From Kitasatospora purpeofusca (lineage in GTDB: Bacteria; Actinomycetota; Actinomycetes; Streptomycetales; Streptomycetaceae): a stretch of DNA of 64,000 bases. Below, piece after piece: positions 15,962-25,427 of the stretch. The DNA lies in the NCBI RefSeq assembly GCF_000718025.1, contig NZ_JODS01000022.1, forward strand, positions 124,001-188,000. Direction: 5' to 3'. The notes under the pieces were generated by a model. It was not told the origin of the DNA, searched no databases, and saw nothing but the letters and a program-made list of their open reading frames with translations. Position 1 is the stretch's first letter. Every line of letters begins with the position of its first letter. The position numbers and the translations under genes are program-made.

Positions 15962-16174
15962 ATGTCAACACAGCAACCGGTGTCGAGGAAGCCCGTCGCA
16001 GGACCGGCGCCCACCGAGACGCCGGAGTGCGAGGCGTCCACCTGCCACGCGATCTCGGTGCCCGAGGCCGTGGAGCTCCACGACGCCTGGCCCGGGTGGA
16101 TCCCCCTGACCCTGATCCTGGTGACGGCACTCGCGGTCGCGGCCTTCGCCGTCGGTCGCATCGCGGGATGGTGA
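15962..16174 (+). CDS. Small single-pass membrane protein
   Basis: A 70-residue protein of unknown family. The first 45 residues are soluble and proline-rich, with two cysteines (ECEASTC). One hydrophobic segment at about 46-67 (WIPLTLILVTALAVAAFAVG) would cross the membrane. A good GAGGAG site precedes the ATG. Its stop codon overlaps the start of the DUF2236 gene (ATGGTGA), so the two are probably translationally coupled. The Cys pair and anchor could hold a cofactor or tether its neighbour, but this is speculation. Confidence 0.6.
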   Translation: MSTQQPVSRKPVAGPAPTETPECEASTCHAISVPEAVELHDAWPGWIPLTLILVTALAVAAFAVGRIAGW

Positions 16175-17088
16175 ACCCCGCCCCAGGCCGGGCGACCGCC
16201 GAGGGAACCGCTAACGGGCCGCGGCGCAGCGCGACCTGCCCCACCGACTGCCGCCGCCGGCTCGGCGATGCGCTCTTCGCCAGGATCGCCGGGCCCGACG
16301 GCCCGGCGGTGCGGGCCCGGATCCACACCCGGCCCGGACCGCGGCGGTTCGGCCCGGGCCGGGCGATCCGGGTGGTTCACGGCGACGCCTCCATGTTCGT
16401 CGGTGGACTGGCCGCCCTGCTGCTGCAGTCCCTGCATCCGGTGGCCATGGCCGCGGTGGCCGCCCACTCCGGCTACCGCGGCGATCCCTGGGGCCGACTC
16501 CAACGCACCAGCACCTTCCTGGCCGTCACCACCTTCGGCACCGACGAGGACGCCCGCGCCGCCATCGGCCGGGTCCGATCCGTGCACGCCCGCATCCGCG
16601 GCACGACCCCCGAAGGCGTCCCCTACCGGGCCGACGACCCGCACCTGCTCGCCTGGGTGCACGCGGCCGAGACCGACTGCTTCCTGCGTGCACACCAGAA
16701 GTACGGCGCCACGCCTCTGGACCCGGCCGGCTGCGAGGAGTACGTGGCCGACATGGCCCTGGTCGCCACCGACCTCGGCGTCCCCGAACCGCCCCGTACC
16801 CGCACCGAACTCGCCGAGGTCCTCCGCTCGTTCCACCCCGAACTCGCGGCGACCGCCGCCGCGGAGGACGCCGCTCGCTTCCTGCTGCTCCGTCCGCCGA
16901 TCCCGCTCGTCGCCCGCCCCGCCCACGGCGCGCTCTGCGCCTCGGCACTCGCCCTCCTCGAGCCGCGCTACCGTGCCCTGCTGGGACTCCCGGCCTCCGC
17001 CGGGCTCGACGCGGCGGCCGGCCCGCTGGGGGCGATGGTGGTACGGACGATCCGCTGGGCCATGCCATCGCCGGACGGCCGGGCCTGA
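16168..17088 (+). CDS. DUF2236 / MpaB-family heme oxygenase-like protein
   Basis: A 306-residue protein with the DUF2236 (MpaB, latex-clearing-like) fold. The diagnostic block LLLQSLHPVAMAAVAAHSGYRGDPWGRLQRT contributes the conserved His and Arg/Asp surroundings, and AWVHAAETDCFL follows in the middle. Family members are heme enzymes of varied or unknown substrate. The ATG at 16168 overlaps the stop of the small membrane protein gene; the GTG at 16171 is an equal alternative. It lies within the second segment that separates the dehydrogenase fragments. Confidence 0.82.
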   Translation: MVNPAPGRATAEGTANGPRRSATCPTDCRRRLGDALFARIAGPDGPAVRARIHTRPGPRRFGPGRAIRVVHGDASMFVGGLAALLLQSLHPVAMAAVAAHSGYRGDPWGRLQRTSTFLAVTTFGTDEDARAAIGRVRSVHARIRGTTPEGVPYRADDPHLLAWVHAAETDCFLRAHQKYGATPLDPAGCEEYVADMALVATDLGVPEPPRTRTELAEVLRSFHPELAATAAAEDAARFLLLRPPIPLVARPAHGALCASALALLEPRYRALLGLPASAGLDAAAGPLGAMVVRTIRWAMPSPDGRA

Positions 17089-17122
17089 GCCGACGGGTCG
17101 CCGGGCCGTGCCGGGTCCGGGG

Positions 17123-17389
17123 GTGATCACCGGCAGGCTCGCGCCGGTGTCCCTGTGGTGGGAGCGGGTGGCGGAGGTCCTCCAGACCTCGGAGCACCTG
17201 AAGCCGTTCGCCGCCCTCTTCGCACCGCCCGCCGACGGCCCACCGGCACGGCCGACCCACCTGCACCTCCACCGGGCGAAGATCCTTCAGGGCGACTTCG
17301 CGCTGCCCCACACCGGCGGCATGTACCGCATCGCCATCGAGGACATCAGCAGCTGGACCATCGGCGACCTCGGCTACTCCGACACCTGA
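17123..17389 (+). CDS. Hypothetical protein, 88 residues
   Basis: I do not recognise a family. The frame shows strong third-position GC bias, with a plausible fold pattern (SLWWERVAEVLQ helix, THLHLHRAKILQG, then GGMYRIAIEDIS). It could also be the 3' remnant of a longer gene. Start choice is weak: GTG at 17123 or 17108. It ends 21 bp before the last dehydrogenase fragment. Confidence 0.42.
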   Translation: MITGRLAPVSLWWERVAEVLQTSEHLKPFAALFAPPADGPPARPTHLHLHRAKILQGDFALPHTGGMYRIAIEDISSWTIGDLGYSDT

Positions 17390-17410
17390 CGACGACGGCG
17401 ACGGCGGGCC

Positions 17411-17509
17411 CGCACCGCCGTCGGCCGGATCATCGACGCCACCGTCCGCAACGTCGACGACTTCGCCGCCGGCCGCACCAACGGCAACACTCTCGTTCCC
17501 AAGGGCTGA
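17411..17509 (+). pseudogene. 2-hydroxyacid dehydrogenase, C-terminal fragment
   Basis: The 32 codons before the TGA at 17507 read RTAVGRIIDATV, RNVDDFAAGR and TNGNTLVPKG. This is the closing helix and tail expected for the D-lactate-dehydrogenase-like family that begins at 4992. About 35 residues between the middle piece (ending 12421) and this piece are lost. No start codon or ribosome site precedes it. Its collinear position after the other two pieces supports one ancestral gene split twice. Confidence 0.75.
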
Positions 17510-17629
17510 GCCCTCCGGCAGGGGGCCGGGGGGCCGGCCGGGGTAAGGCCCGCCTAGGCTGTACGACGAAGCAAAACGGGCGAACCGGACCCAGCCAGGG
17601 ACCGCGAGGACGGAAAGCAGGACCCGCCG

Positions 17630-18619
17630 ATGGGCGACGGAATGTCAGGCATGCACCACCACGGCGGGATGACCGAGCTGGGACCCTTCACGCTCTCCAA
17701 TGTGCTCACCTGGTCGCCCGACTGGGTGTTCCTGGCGGCCGCCCTGGCCGGGCTCGCGCTGTACCTGCTCGGCGTGGTCCGGCTGCGGCGGCGCGGGGAC
17801 AGCTGGTCGGTCGGGCGCACGGTCGCCTGGGTGCTGGGCATCGGCTCGGTGATCCTGGTCACCTGCACCGGGCTCAACGACTACGGCATGGTGCTGTTCA
17901 GCGCGCACATGATCCAGCACATGGTGCTCTCCATGCTGTCGCCGATCCTGCTGCTGCTCGGCGGGCCGATCACCCTGGCGCTGCGCGCGCTGCGGCCGGC
18001 CGGCAAGGGGCGTCCGCGCGGGCCGCGCGAGCTGCTGGTGGCGCTGCTGCACTCGACCTACGTGAAGGTGATCTCGCACCCGGGCTTCACCATCCCGCTG
18101 TTCATCGCGAGCCTGTACGGCGTCTACTTCACCCCGCTGTTCGACTTCCTCATGCAGTACCGGCTCGGGCACATCGCCATGATGGTGCACTTCCTGGCGA
18201 CCGGGCTGGTGTTCTTCTGGCCGATCATGGGCGTGGACCCGGGCCCCCACCGGCCGGGCCATGTGATGCGGATCATCGAGCTGTTCATGGGCATGCCGTT
18301 CCACGCCTTCTTCGGCGTCGCGGTGATGATGGCCAACCACCAGCTGGTCAAGACCTTCACCACCGAAGGGGCGCCGCCCGGCACCGACCTCCTGGCGGAC
18401 CAGAAGCTGGCCGGCGGCATCACCTGGGCGTTCGGCGAGATCCCGACCGCGATCGTGCTGATCGCGCTGGTCTACCAGTGGATGCGCTCGGAGGAGCGGC
18501 TCTCGCGCCGCCGGGACCGCGCCGAGGACCGCAGCGGTGACGCCGAGCTGGCGGCGTACAACGCCTACCTGGCCTCGCTGGACCAGCGCAACCGGCGACC
18601 GGCGGCCGACGCCGGCTGA
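17630..18619 (+). CDS. Cytochrome c oxidase assembly protein, caa3_CtaG family
   Basis: A 329-residue polytopic membrane protein of the caa3_CtaG family, linked to copper delivery to cytochrome oxidase. It has a His/Met-rich N terminus (MSGMHHHGGM), about seven hydrophobic segments, and conserved membrane histidines in SAHMIQHM, HIAMMVHF and MPFHAFFG. The C terminus is charged and cytoplasmic. The start at 17630 has only a weak upstream site; an ATG at 17642 is possible. It is monocistronic, ending at a hairpin. Confidence 0.9.
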   Translation: MGDGMSGMHHHGGMTELGPFTLSNVLTWSPDWVFLAAALAGLALYLLGVVRLRRRGDSWSVGRTVAWVLGIGSVILVTCTGLNDYGMVLFSAHMIQHMVLSMLSPILLLLGGPITLALRALRPAGKGRPRGPRELLVALLHSTYVKVISHPGFTIPLFIASLYGVYFTPLFDFLMQYRLGHIAMMVHFLATGLVFFWPIMGVDPGPHRPGHVMRIIELFMGMPFHAFFGVAVMMANHQLVKTFTTEGAPPGTDLLADQKLAGGITWAFGEIPTAIVLIALVYQWMRSEERLSRRRDRAEDRSGDAELAAYNAYLASLDQRNRRPAADAG

Positions 18620-18648
18620 TCCGGCCGCACCGGCGGCAGACCTTCGAC

Positions 18649-18678
18649 GAGCCCCCGTCCGATCACGGACGGGGGCTC
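18649..18678. terminator. Terminator hairpin between ctaG-like gene and tetR
   Basis: A perfect 13-bp GC stem (18649-18661 with 18666-18678) and a 4-nt ATCA loop, between two convergent genes. Confidence 0.8.
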
Positions 18679-18718
18679 CGTCGTGCCCGGGCCCTGTCGC
18701 CTCCGGAGGGGCCCGGGC

Positions 18719-19426
18719 TCAGGCGCCGCGCGGGGACTGCCGGGCGAGGCCGGCGACCAGGATGTCCAGGCCGAACTCGAAGCGCTCGTCGCCGACGTTG
18801 CGGGTGAGCGCGGCGGCCAAAGAGGTGATCATCGGATAGCGCTCGGTCGGGATGGTCGCGAAGTAGTCGTGGATCCGCTCGGTGAACTCCTCGGTGTTGC
18901 CCCCGCCCCGGGTGGAGGCCTCGAAGGCGGTCGCGGTGGTGTACAGGCCCAGCAGGTCGACCCCGTAGGCGGCGGTCTGCTCGTCCAGGCCGCCGGCCCG
19001 CAGTATGGCGAGCATGGCCTCGGCGATGTCCATCGCGTGCGGGGTGATCGGGACGTTGGCGACCACGGCGGCCTTGGCCAGATCCCGGTGCGAGAGCAGC
19101 GCCTCGCGGGAGCGCCGCAGCAGGCCCTTGATCTGCTCCTCCCAGCGGGCCGGGTCGGCCTCCTCCAGCTCGATGTCGGCGTAGGCGAGGTCGAGGACCA
19201 GCTCGACCAGCTCCTCCTTGGAGCCGACGTGGGCGTAGAGGCTGGCCGCGCCGGTGCCGAGCTCCTGGCCGACCCGCCGCATGCTCAGGGCGTCCATGCC
19301 CTCGGTGTCGACGATCCGCAGCGCCGCCTCGACGATCCGCTCCCTGCTCAGCGGCTGCCGCCGGGGTGCCCGCTCCCTGTCCTGCCAGTGCTCGGGCCAG
19401 CCGGAGCGCGGGGCGGGACTGGTCAT
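18719..19426 (-). CDS. TetR-family transcriptional repressor
   Basis: This 235-residue protein has an N-terminal TetR helix-turn-helix (IVEAALRIVDTEG, then MRRVGQELGTGAASLYAHVGSKEEL). Its C-terminal ligand domain is of the TetR_C type. The frame continues upstream to 19570, but ATG 19426 is preceded by GAAGGAG and begins the conserved N-terminal extension. It is divergent from the adjacent MFS exporter, the usual arrangement for a repressor relieved by the exported drug. The shared intergenic DNA has four operator copies. Confidence 0.92.
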   Translation of the reverse strand: MTSPAPRSGWPEHWQDRERAPRRQPLSRERIVEAALRIVDTEGMDALSMRRVGQELGTGAASLYAHVGSKEELVELVLDLAYADIELEEADPARWEEQIKGLLRRSREALLSHRDLAKAAVVANVPITPHAMDIAEAMLAILRAGGLDEQTAAYGVDLLGLYTTATAFEASTRGGGNTEEFTERIHDYFATIPTERYPMITSLAAALTRNVGDERFEFGLDILVAGLARQSPRGA

Positions 19427-19471
19427 GGGGGCTCCTTCGTGGTCGGTGACAGGACCCACAGTACTTGACAC

Positions 19472-19538
19472 GAACACCGTTCCATGGGAGAACACTGTTC
19501 GTTCAAGAAAACAGTGTTCGTGATGACGAACGCCGTTC
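19472..19538. promoter_or_regulatory. Four-copy TetR operator array
   Basis: Four 11-bp sites of the form GAACRCNGTTC recur in the 142-bp divergent promoter region: 19472-19482, 19490-19500, 19509-19519 (AAACAGTGTTC) and 19528-19538. Their spacing is 18, 19 and 19 bp. The last copy sits in the 15-bp palindrome ACGAACGCCGTTCGT (19526-19540). The second and third copies also form an inverted pair. It is the probable target of the adjacent TetR protein and would control both genes. Confidence 0.75.
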
Positions 19539-19568
19539 GTCACTGGCTCTCGCTCCGGAGACCTCCCC

Positions 19569-21047
19569 ATGACCAGTCAGATCGCCCCGCCCGCGCCCAC
19601 CGGAACGCCGTCCACCGGCTACCGGCTGCGCTGGGCGGGACTCGCCGTCATCCTCGCCGCCGAGGTGATGGACCTCCTCGACACCACGATCGTCGGCGTC
19701 GCCGCCCCCGCCGTCCGGCAGGACCTCGGCGGCAGTGACGCCCAGATCCAATGGATCACCGCCTCCTACACGCTCGCCTTCGCCGTCCTGCTGATCACCG
19801 GCGGCCGGCTCGGCGACCTCCTCGGCCGCAAGCGCCTGTTCGTCCTCGGCGCGGCCGGCTTCACCCTCGCCTCGGTGCTCTGCGCGGCCGCGCCCGGCGC
19901 CGGCACCCTGATCGCCGCCCGCACCGTGCAGGGCCTGTTCGCGGCGCTGCTCATCCCGCAGGGGCTGGGGCTGATCAAGGCGATGTTCCCGCCCAAGGAG
20001 CTCGGCGCCGCCTTCGGCCTGTTCGGCCCGATCCTCGGGCTCTCCTCGGTGCTCGGCCCGACCCTGGGCGGCTACCTCACCGGGGCCGACTGGTTCGGCC
20101 TCGGCTGGCGGGCGGTCTTCCTGATCAACCTGCCGGTGGGCCTGCTCGCCGTGTTCGCCGCCGGGCGGATCCTGCCCGCCGACCGCACCACCCGAAGCAT
20201 GCCGGGTGCCGGCACCAACACCGGCACCGGGAGGATCGACCCGGTCGGCGTGCTCCTGCTCGGCGTGGCCGTCCTGCTGCTGGTCTACCCGCTGGTGCAG
20301 GGCCGCGAGCTCGGCTGGCCGCTGTGGACCTTCCTCTCGATGGCCGCCTCGGTGCCGACGGCCTGGCTCTTCACCGTCCAGCAGCGCGGCGTCCTGCGCC
20401 GCGGCGGCACCCCGTTGATCGAGCCCTCGCTCTTCGGCAAGCGGGCCTTCGTCTCGGCTCTCGCCACCGGGCTGGTCTTCTTCGCCGCCCTCTCCGGCCT
20501 GATGCTGGTCTTCACCCTCCACCTCCAGCTCGGCCTGGGCTGGACACCGCTGCACGCCGGACTGTCGATGATCCCGCTCTCGATCGGCGTGGTCGTCGGC
20601 GCCGTGCTCTCCGGCGCCCTGCTGGCTCCCCGGTACGGCCGCCGGGTGCTGCACCTCGGCATGGTGCTCGCCGCCGCCGGCGCGCTCGGCCTGTGGGCCA
20701 CCGTGGACGGCGCCGACGGCCTCACGTCCTGGCAGCTGGCGCCGGCACTCGCCCTGGCCGGCCTCGGCCTCGGCCTGATCATGGCCCCGTTCTTCGACAT
20801 CGCGCTGGCCGGGGTCGAGGAGTCCGAGACCGGCTCCGCCTCCGGTGTCCTCAACGCCCAGCAGCAGCTGGGCGGCTCGATGGGTGTCGCCCTGCTCGGC
20901 ACCGCCTTCTTCGGCTGGGCCCGCACCGACGGCTTCGGGCACGCGGCCGGCCTGACCTACGGCCTGGTCGCCGCGCTGCTCGCGGCGGCCTTCGTGATCG
21001 CCTTCCTGCTGCCCCGGCAGGCCCGCCCGGACGGCGAGGGGCACTGA
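19569..21047 (+). CDS. MFS drug exporter, DHA2 family (EmrB/QacA type)
   Basis: A 492-residue proton-driven exporter with about 14 hydrophobic segments. Motif MDLLDTTIVGVAAPAV is in TM1 (DHA2 motif D1). GGRLGDLLGRKRLF between TM2 and TM3 is MFS motif A. LGPTLGGYL is the antiporter motif C region. A GGAG site precedes the ATG. It is divergent from the TetR gene and ends at a 22-bp hairpin. The substrate is unknown; a hydrophobic drug or antibiotic is likely. Confidence 0.93.
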   Translation: MTSQIAPPAPTGTPSTGYRLRWAGLAVILAAEVMDLLDTTIVGVAAPAVRQDLGGSDAQIQWITASYTLAFAVLLITGGRLGDLLGRKRLFVLGAAGFTLASVLCAAAPGAGTLIAARTVQGLFAALLIPQGLGLIKAMFPPKELGAAFGLFGPILGLSSVLGPTLGGYLTGADWFGLGWRAVFLINLPVGLLAVFAAGRILPADRTTRSMPGAGTNTGTGRIDPVGVLLLGVAVLLLVYPLVQGRELGWPLWTFLSMAASVPTAWLFTVQQRGVLRRGGTPLIEPSLFGKRAFVSALATGLVFFAALSGLMLVFTLHLQLGLGWTPLHAGLSMIPLSIGVVVGAVLSGALLAPRYGRRVLHLGMVLAAAGALGLWATVDGADGLTSWQLAPALALAGLGLGLIMAPFFDIALAGVEESETGSASGVLNAQQQLGGSMGVALLGTAFFGWARTDGFGHAAGLTYGLVAALLAAAFVIAFLLPRQARPDGEGH

Positions 21048-21076
21048 ACCCGCCGCCGCCCCCGGGCGGTGGAACG

Positions 21077-21124
21077 CCGGGAGGCCCCGGGAGTCCGTCG
21101 GTACGGACTCCCGGGGCCTCCCGG
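21077..21124. terminator. Bidirectional terminator, MFS exporter / icd
   Basis: A perfect 22-bp stem (21077-21098 with 21103-21124) closed by a 4-nt loop, between the convergent exporter and isocitrate dehydrogenase genes. Confidence 0.9.
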
Positions 21125-21146
21125 GTCGTGCGCGGTGCGGGTGGGA

Positions 21147-23369
<2,223 letters not shown>

Positions 23370-23395
23370 CGGTACTCCGCTTCACGTCTCCAACG

Positions 23396-23409
23396 TCTTG
23401 ACGTCAAGA
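23396..23409. promoter_or_regulatory. 14-bp palindrome upstream of icd
   Basis: TCTTGACGTCAAGA is a perfect palindrome centred about 33 bp upstream of the icd start codon, followed by a further ATATCTCG. Its position over the likely promoter or transcript start suggests a repressor site for a central-metabolism regulator. The regulator cannot be named from the sequence. Confidence 0.55.
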
Positions 23410-23499
23410 TATCTCGTGACCGGCCCTCCGCTCCACCTCCCCCCGGCACGGATCAGCTCCACGGTCGGCCCGATGCCCTCGCGGGGCAAGCCGAACAGG

Positions 23500-23952
23500 T
23501 CACCGGGAGGGCCGGGAGGCCCCGTTCCGGGCCTCGCGCAGCGCGTCGATCCGGGCGTCGAACTCGGCCTCGTCGGCGAGGAACCACAGCTGGCGGCCCC
23601 TGTTGCTCTCCCGGACGAAGTCGCGCAGCGCGCCGCTGGCCCCGGTGTACGCGGAGAGGTCGCCGACCACGGCGAGGCCGACCCGGTACTGGGCGAACTT
23701 CTGGGTGACCTCCCCGGCGAGTCGTGTGCCCAGGGTGAAGAACTCCGGCCCGAACCGGGCGGCGGGCACGACCAGCCATTCGGCGTCCTCGGCGAAGGCC
23801 TCGCCGAGCAGGTCCATGCCGTCGCGCGGGTCGCGGACCACCGGGCCGTCGGCGGACAGCCGCACCACGACCGGGGAAGGGGCAGCCGAGGGCGCGGGCA
23901 CGGGGGCGGCGAGGGCGGAGGCGGGGGCGGGCGTCGGGAGCGGCTCAGACAT
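23500..23952 (-). CDS. DUF4180-domain protein
   Basis: This 150-residue protein has an Ala/Pro-rich N-terminal tail (about 1-25) and a DUF4180 domain recognised by DLLGEAFAEDAEWLVVP, FFTLGTRLAGEVTQKFAQY and VVGDLSAY...ALRDFVRESNRG. The function of the domain is unknown. Its ATG overlaps the stop of the upstream HTH gene by 8 bp, so the pair is translationally coupled. A 130-bp gap separates it from icd. Confidence 0.85.
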   Translation of the reverse strand: MSEPLPTPAPASALAAPVPAPSAAPSPVVVRLSADGPVVRDPRDGMDLLGEAFAEDAEWLVVPAARFGPEFFTLGTRLAGEVTQKFAQYRVGLAVVGDLSAYTGASGALRDFVRESNRGRQLWFLADEAEFDARIDALREARNGASRPSR

Positions 23953-24427
23953 GGCGGTTCTCCGTGGTCAGGGTGTGGATGAGGAGGAGCAGCTCGGCGG
24001 TGTCGGCCGGGTCGCCGAGGACGATCACCTTGAGGGTCGAGCGCTCCTCGTTGTGCAGCGTCTCGATCCGCAGCGGCACACCCCCGCCGCGCGGGCCGGA
24101 GACCGCCGCGAGCAGGGTGTTCGACAGCCGCGCGGCCTCCCGGAGGCCGATGCCGTCGATCTGCACCACGGCGGACGCCTCGGCGTGCAGCGGTCCCGGT
24201 GCCGCGGGCGGCGAGCCTTCGGACCCGGAGGAGGTGGCGTCGGGGCCGTCGGAACCGGGGCCCCCGGCGAAGGACTCGAAGTCGCGGCGGGCGATCCGGT
24301 ACTGCTTGCCGATCCTGGTGGCCCGCAGCCTGCCGTCGCGGACGTAGCCGCGGACCGTCCGGACGTGCAGTCCGAGCAGTTCGGCAACCTGCTCGACCGA
24401 GAAGTACTCCGGGGGGTGCTCCGGCAC
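23945..24427 (-). CDS. Excisionase-type helix-turn-helix regulator
   Basis: This 160-residue protein has an N-terminal MerR/excisionase-like HTH (YFSVEQVAELLGLHVRTVRGYVRDGRLRATRIG, then KQYRIARRDFE). A flexible linker follows, and then a domain of about 85 residues of unknown family. The GTG at 24427 is chosen because AAGGAGG lies seven bases upstream and the HTH starts within ten residues. The reading frame upstream of it is not coding-like. It overlaps the DUF4180 gene, which may be its partner. Confidence 0.8.
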   Translation of the reverse strand: MPEHPPEYFSVEQVAELLGLHVRTVRGYVRDGRLRATRIGKQYRIARRDFESFAGGPGSDGPDATSSGSEGSPPAAPGPLHAEASAVVQIDGIGLREAARLSNTLLAAVSGPRGGGVPLRIETLHNEERSTLKVIVLGDPADTAELLLLIHTLTTENRHV

Positions 24428-24662
24428 CGGCCGCCTCCTTCGCCTTGTCGCTTCGTTACGCAAACCACTATGGCACAGGGAAGGATACGGAAGGATAGGG
24501 AAGGGCGTCCGATGAGCGGTGCACCCGACCGTCAGGACTTCGTCAACGCGGCGCTGCATTCGGTCAACGCTGCGTCAGGAAGGTTCTCCCTCCGGCCGCG
24601 ACGGTCCTAGCGTCGGAGGTGCAGTTCCGGCAGGCCCCTCTCCACCACTCGGGAGCACCCGC

Positions 24663-25031
24663 ATGGCCCGCGTCGTCGTCTGGCACGTCCCGGTCACCGT
24701 CACCGGACGGACCACCTCCCTCCGCCTCTTCCGCCTGCGCGACGGACGCCGCTGCGCCGTCGGCTTCAGCTCGGCGGGTGCGCTCGCCGAGCTCCTCGGC
24801 CCGGAGCAGGCCGCCGTCGAACTCGGCGAACCGGCGCTGCGGGCGCTCACCGCGCCGCTCGGCGTCGACGAGCTCGTCCTGGACCCGCGACTGGTCGCCG
24901 CGCCGGTCGTCTCCCCGGCCGTCGCCCCGGCCGTCACGGCGGCTCCTGGCGATCCGTCCGCCGACGGCGCCGCCCGCCCGGCGGCCGGGCGTCCCACCAC
25001 CCGGTCCGGTGCGCAGCTGCAGCGCCGGTGA
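24663..25031 (+). CDS. SAV_915-like small protein
   Basis: A 122-residue protein. About 75 residues resemble the streptomycete SAV_915 family: VVVWHVPVTVTGRTTSLRLF, VGFSSAGALAELLGP, and LGEPALRALTAPLGV. A low-complexity Ala/Pro tail follows. The ATG at 24663 has GGGAG upstream; an upstream in-frame Met at 24519 has no such support. It overlaps the next gene by four bases (GTGA), indicating coupling. Function unknown. The 235-bp gap before it, shared with the divergent HTH gene, shows no clear motif. Confidence 0.6.
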   Translation: MARVVVWHVPVTVTGRTTSLRLFRLRDGRRCAVGFSSAGALAELLGPEQAAVELGEPALRALTAPLGVDELVLDPRLVAAPVVSPAVAPAVTAAPGDPSADGAARPAAGRPTTRSGAQLQRR

Positions 25032-25339
25032 GCGCACTCCATCTGGTTCCCGAGGCACCCCGGCCCGAGCCGGCCCGGCCGCTCCAGGCCCTGGCCCGGG
25101 TGAGCTTCGGGCCCGTCCCGCTCGACTTCGACCGGCTGGTCGCCGAACTCCCGGCGGTGCAGAGCGGGTTGGCACTGGCCGGCGGCGCCGACCTGGAACT
25201 CCGGCTGGCCTGCACGGGACCGGAGGAGCTGCGCGCCGTCTCGGCCGCCCTGCTCCGGGCCGGCGCGGCCCATGTCCACGTCGATCTGGTGCTCCGCGCC
25301 CTCGTCCCGGCCCGGCCGACCCTGCGGCCGGTGCCCTGA
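25028..25339 (+). CDS. Small protein resembling a stand-alone Lrp/AsnC ligand-binding (RAM) domain
   Basis: This 103-residue protein has no HTH. Residues 40-95 (VQSGLALAGGADLELRLAC, then a helix and LVLRALV) follow the beta-alpha-beta pattern of the RAM domain of Lrp/AsnC regulators. Assignment is by eye and tentative. The GTG start overlaps the upstream stop by four bases. Confidence 0.5.
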   Translation: MSALHLVPEAPRPEPARPLQALARVSFGPVPLDFDRLVAELPAVQSGLALAGGADLELRLACTGPEELRAVSAALLRAGAAHVHVDLVLRALVPARPTLRPVP

Positions 25340-25355
25340 GGCCCCCTCGAGAACC

Positions 25356-25399
25356 CCCGGGGGCCCGGGCCGGTGCACCCGAGCCCCCGGGCCCCCGGG
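25356..25399. terminator. Terminator hairpin between RAM-like gene and DUF2254 gene
   Basis: A perfect 14-bp stem (25356-25369 with 25386-25399) and a 16-nt loop, between convergent genes. Confidence 0.75.
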
Positions 25400-25427
25400 T
25401 CACCCCGCGTCGCGGCGCCCGGGCCGC

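Noticed and set aside
15544..16167. N-terminal extension of the DUF2236 protein
   Set aside because: The extension is Arg/Pro-rich shadow sequence that overlaps the small membrane protein gene; homology begins after 16168.
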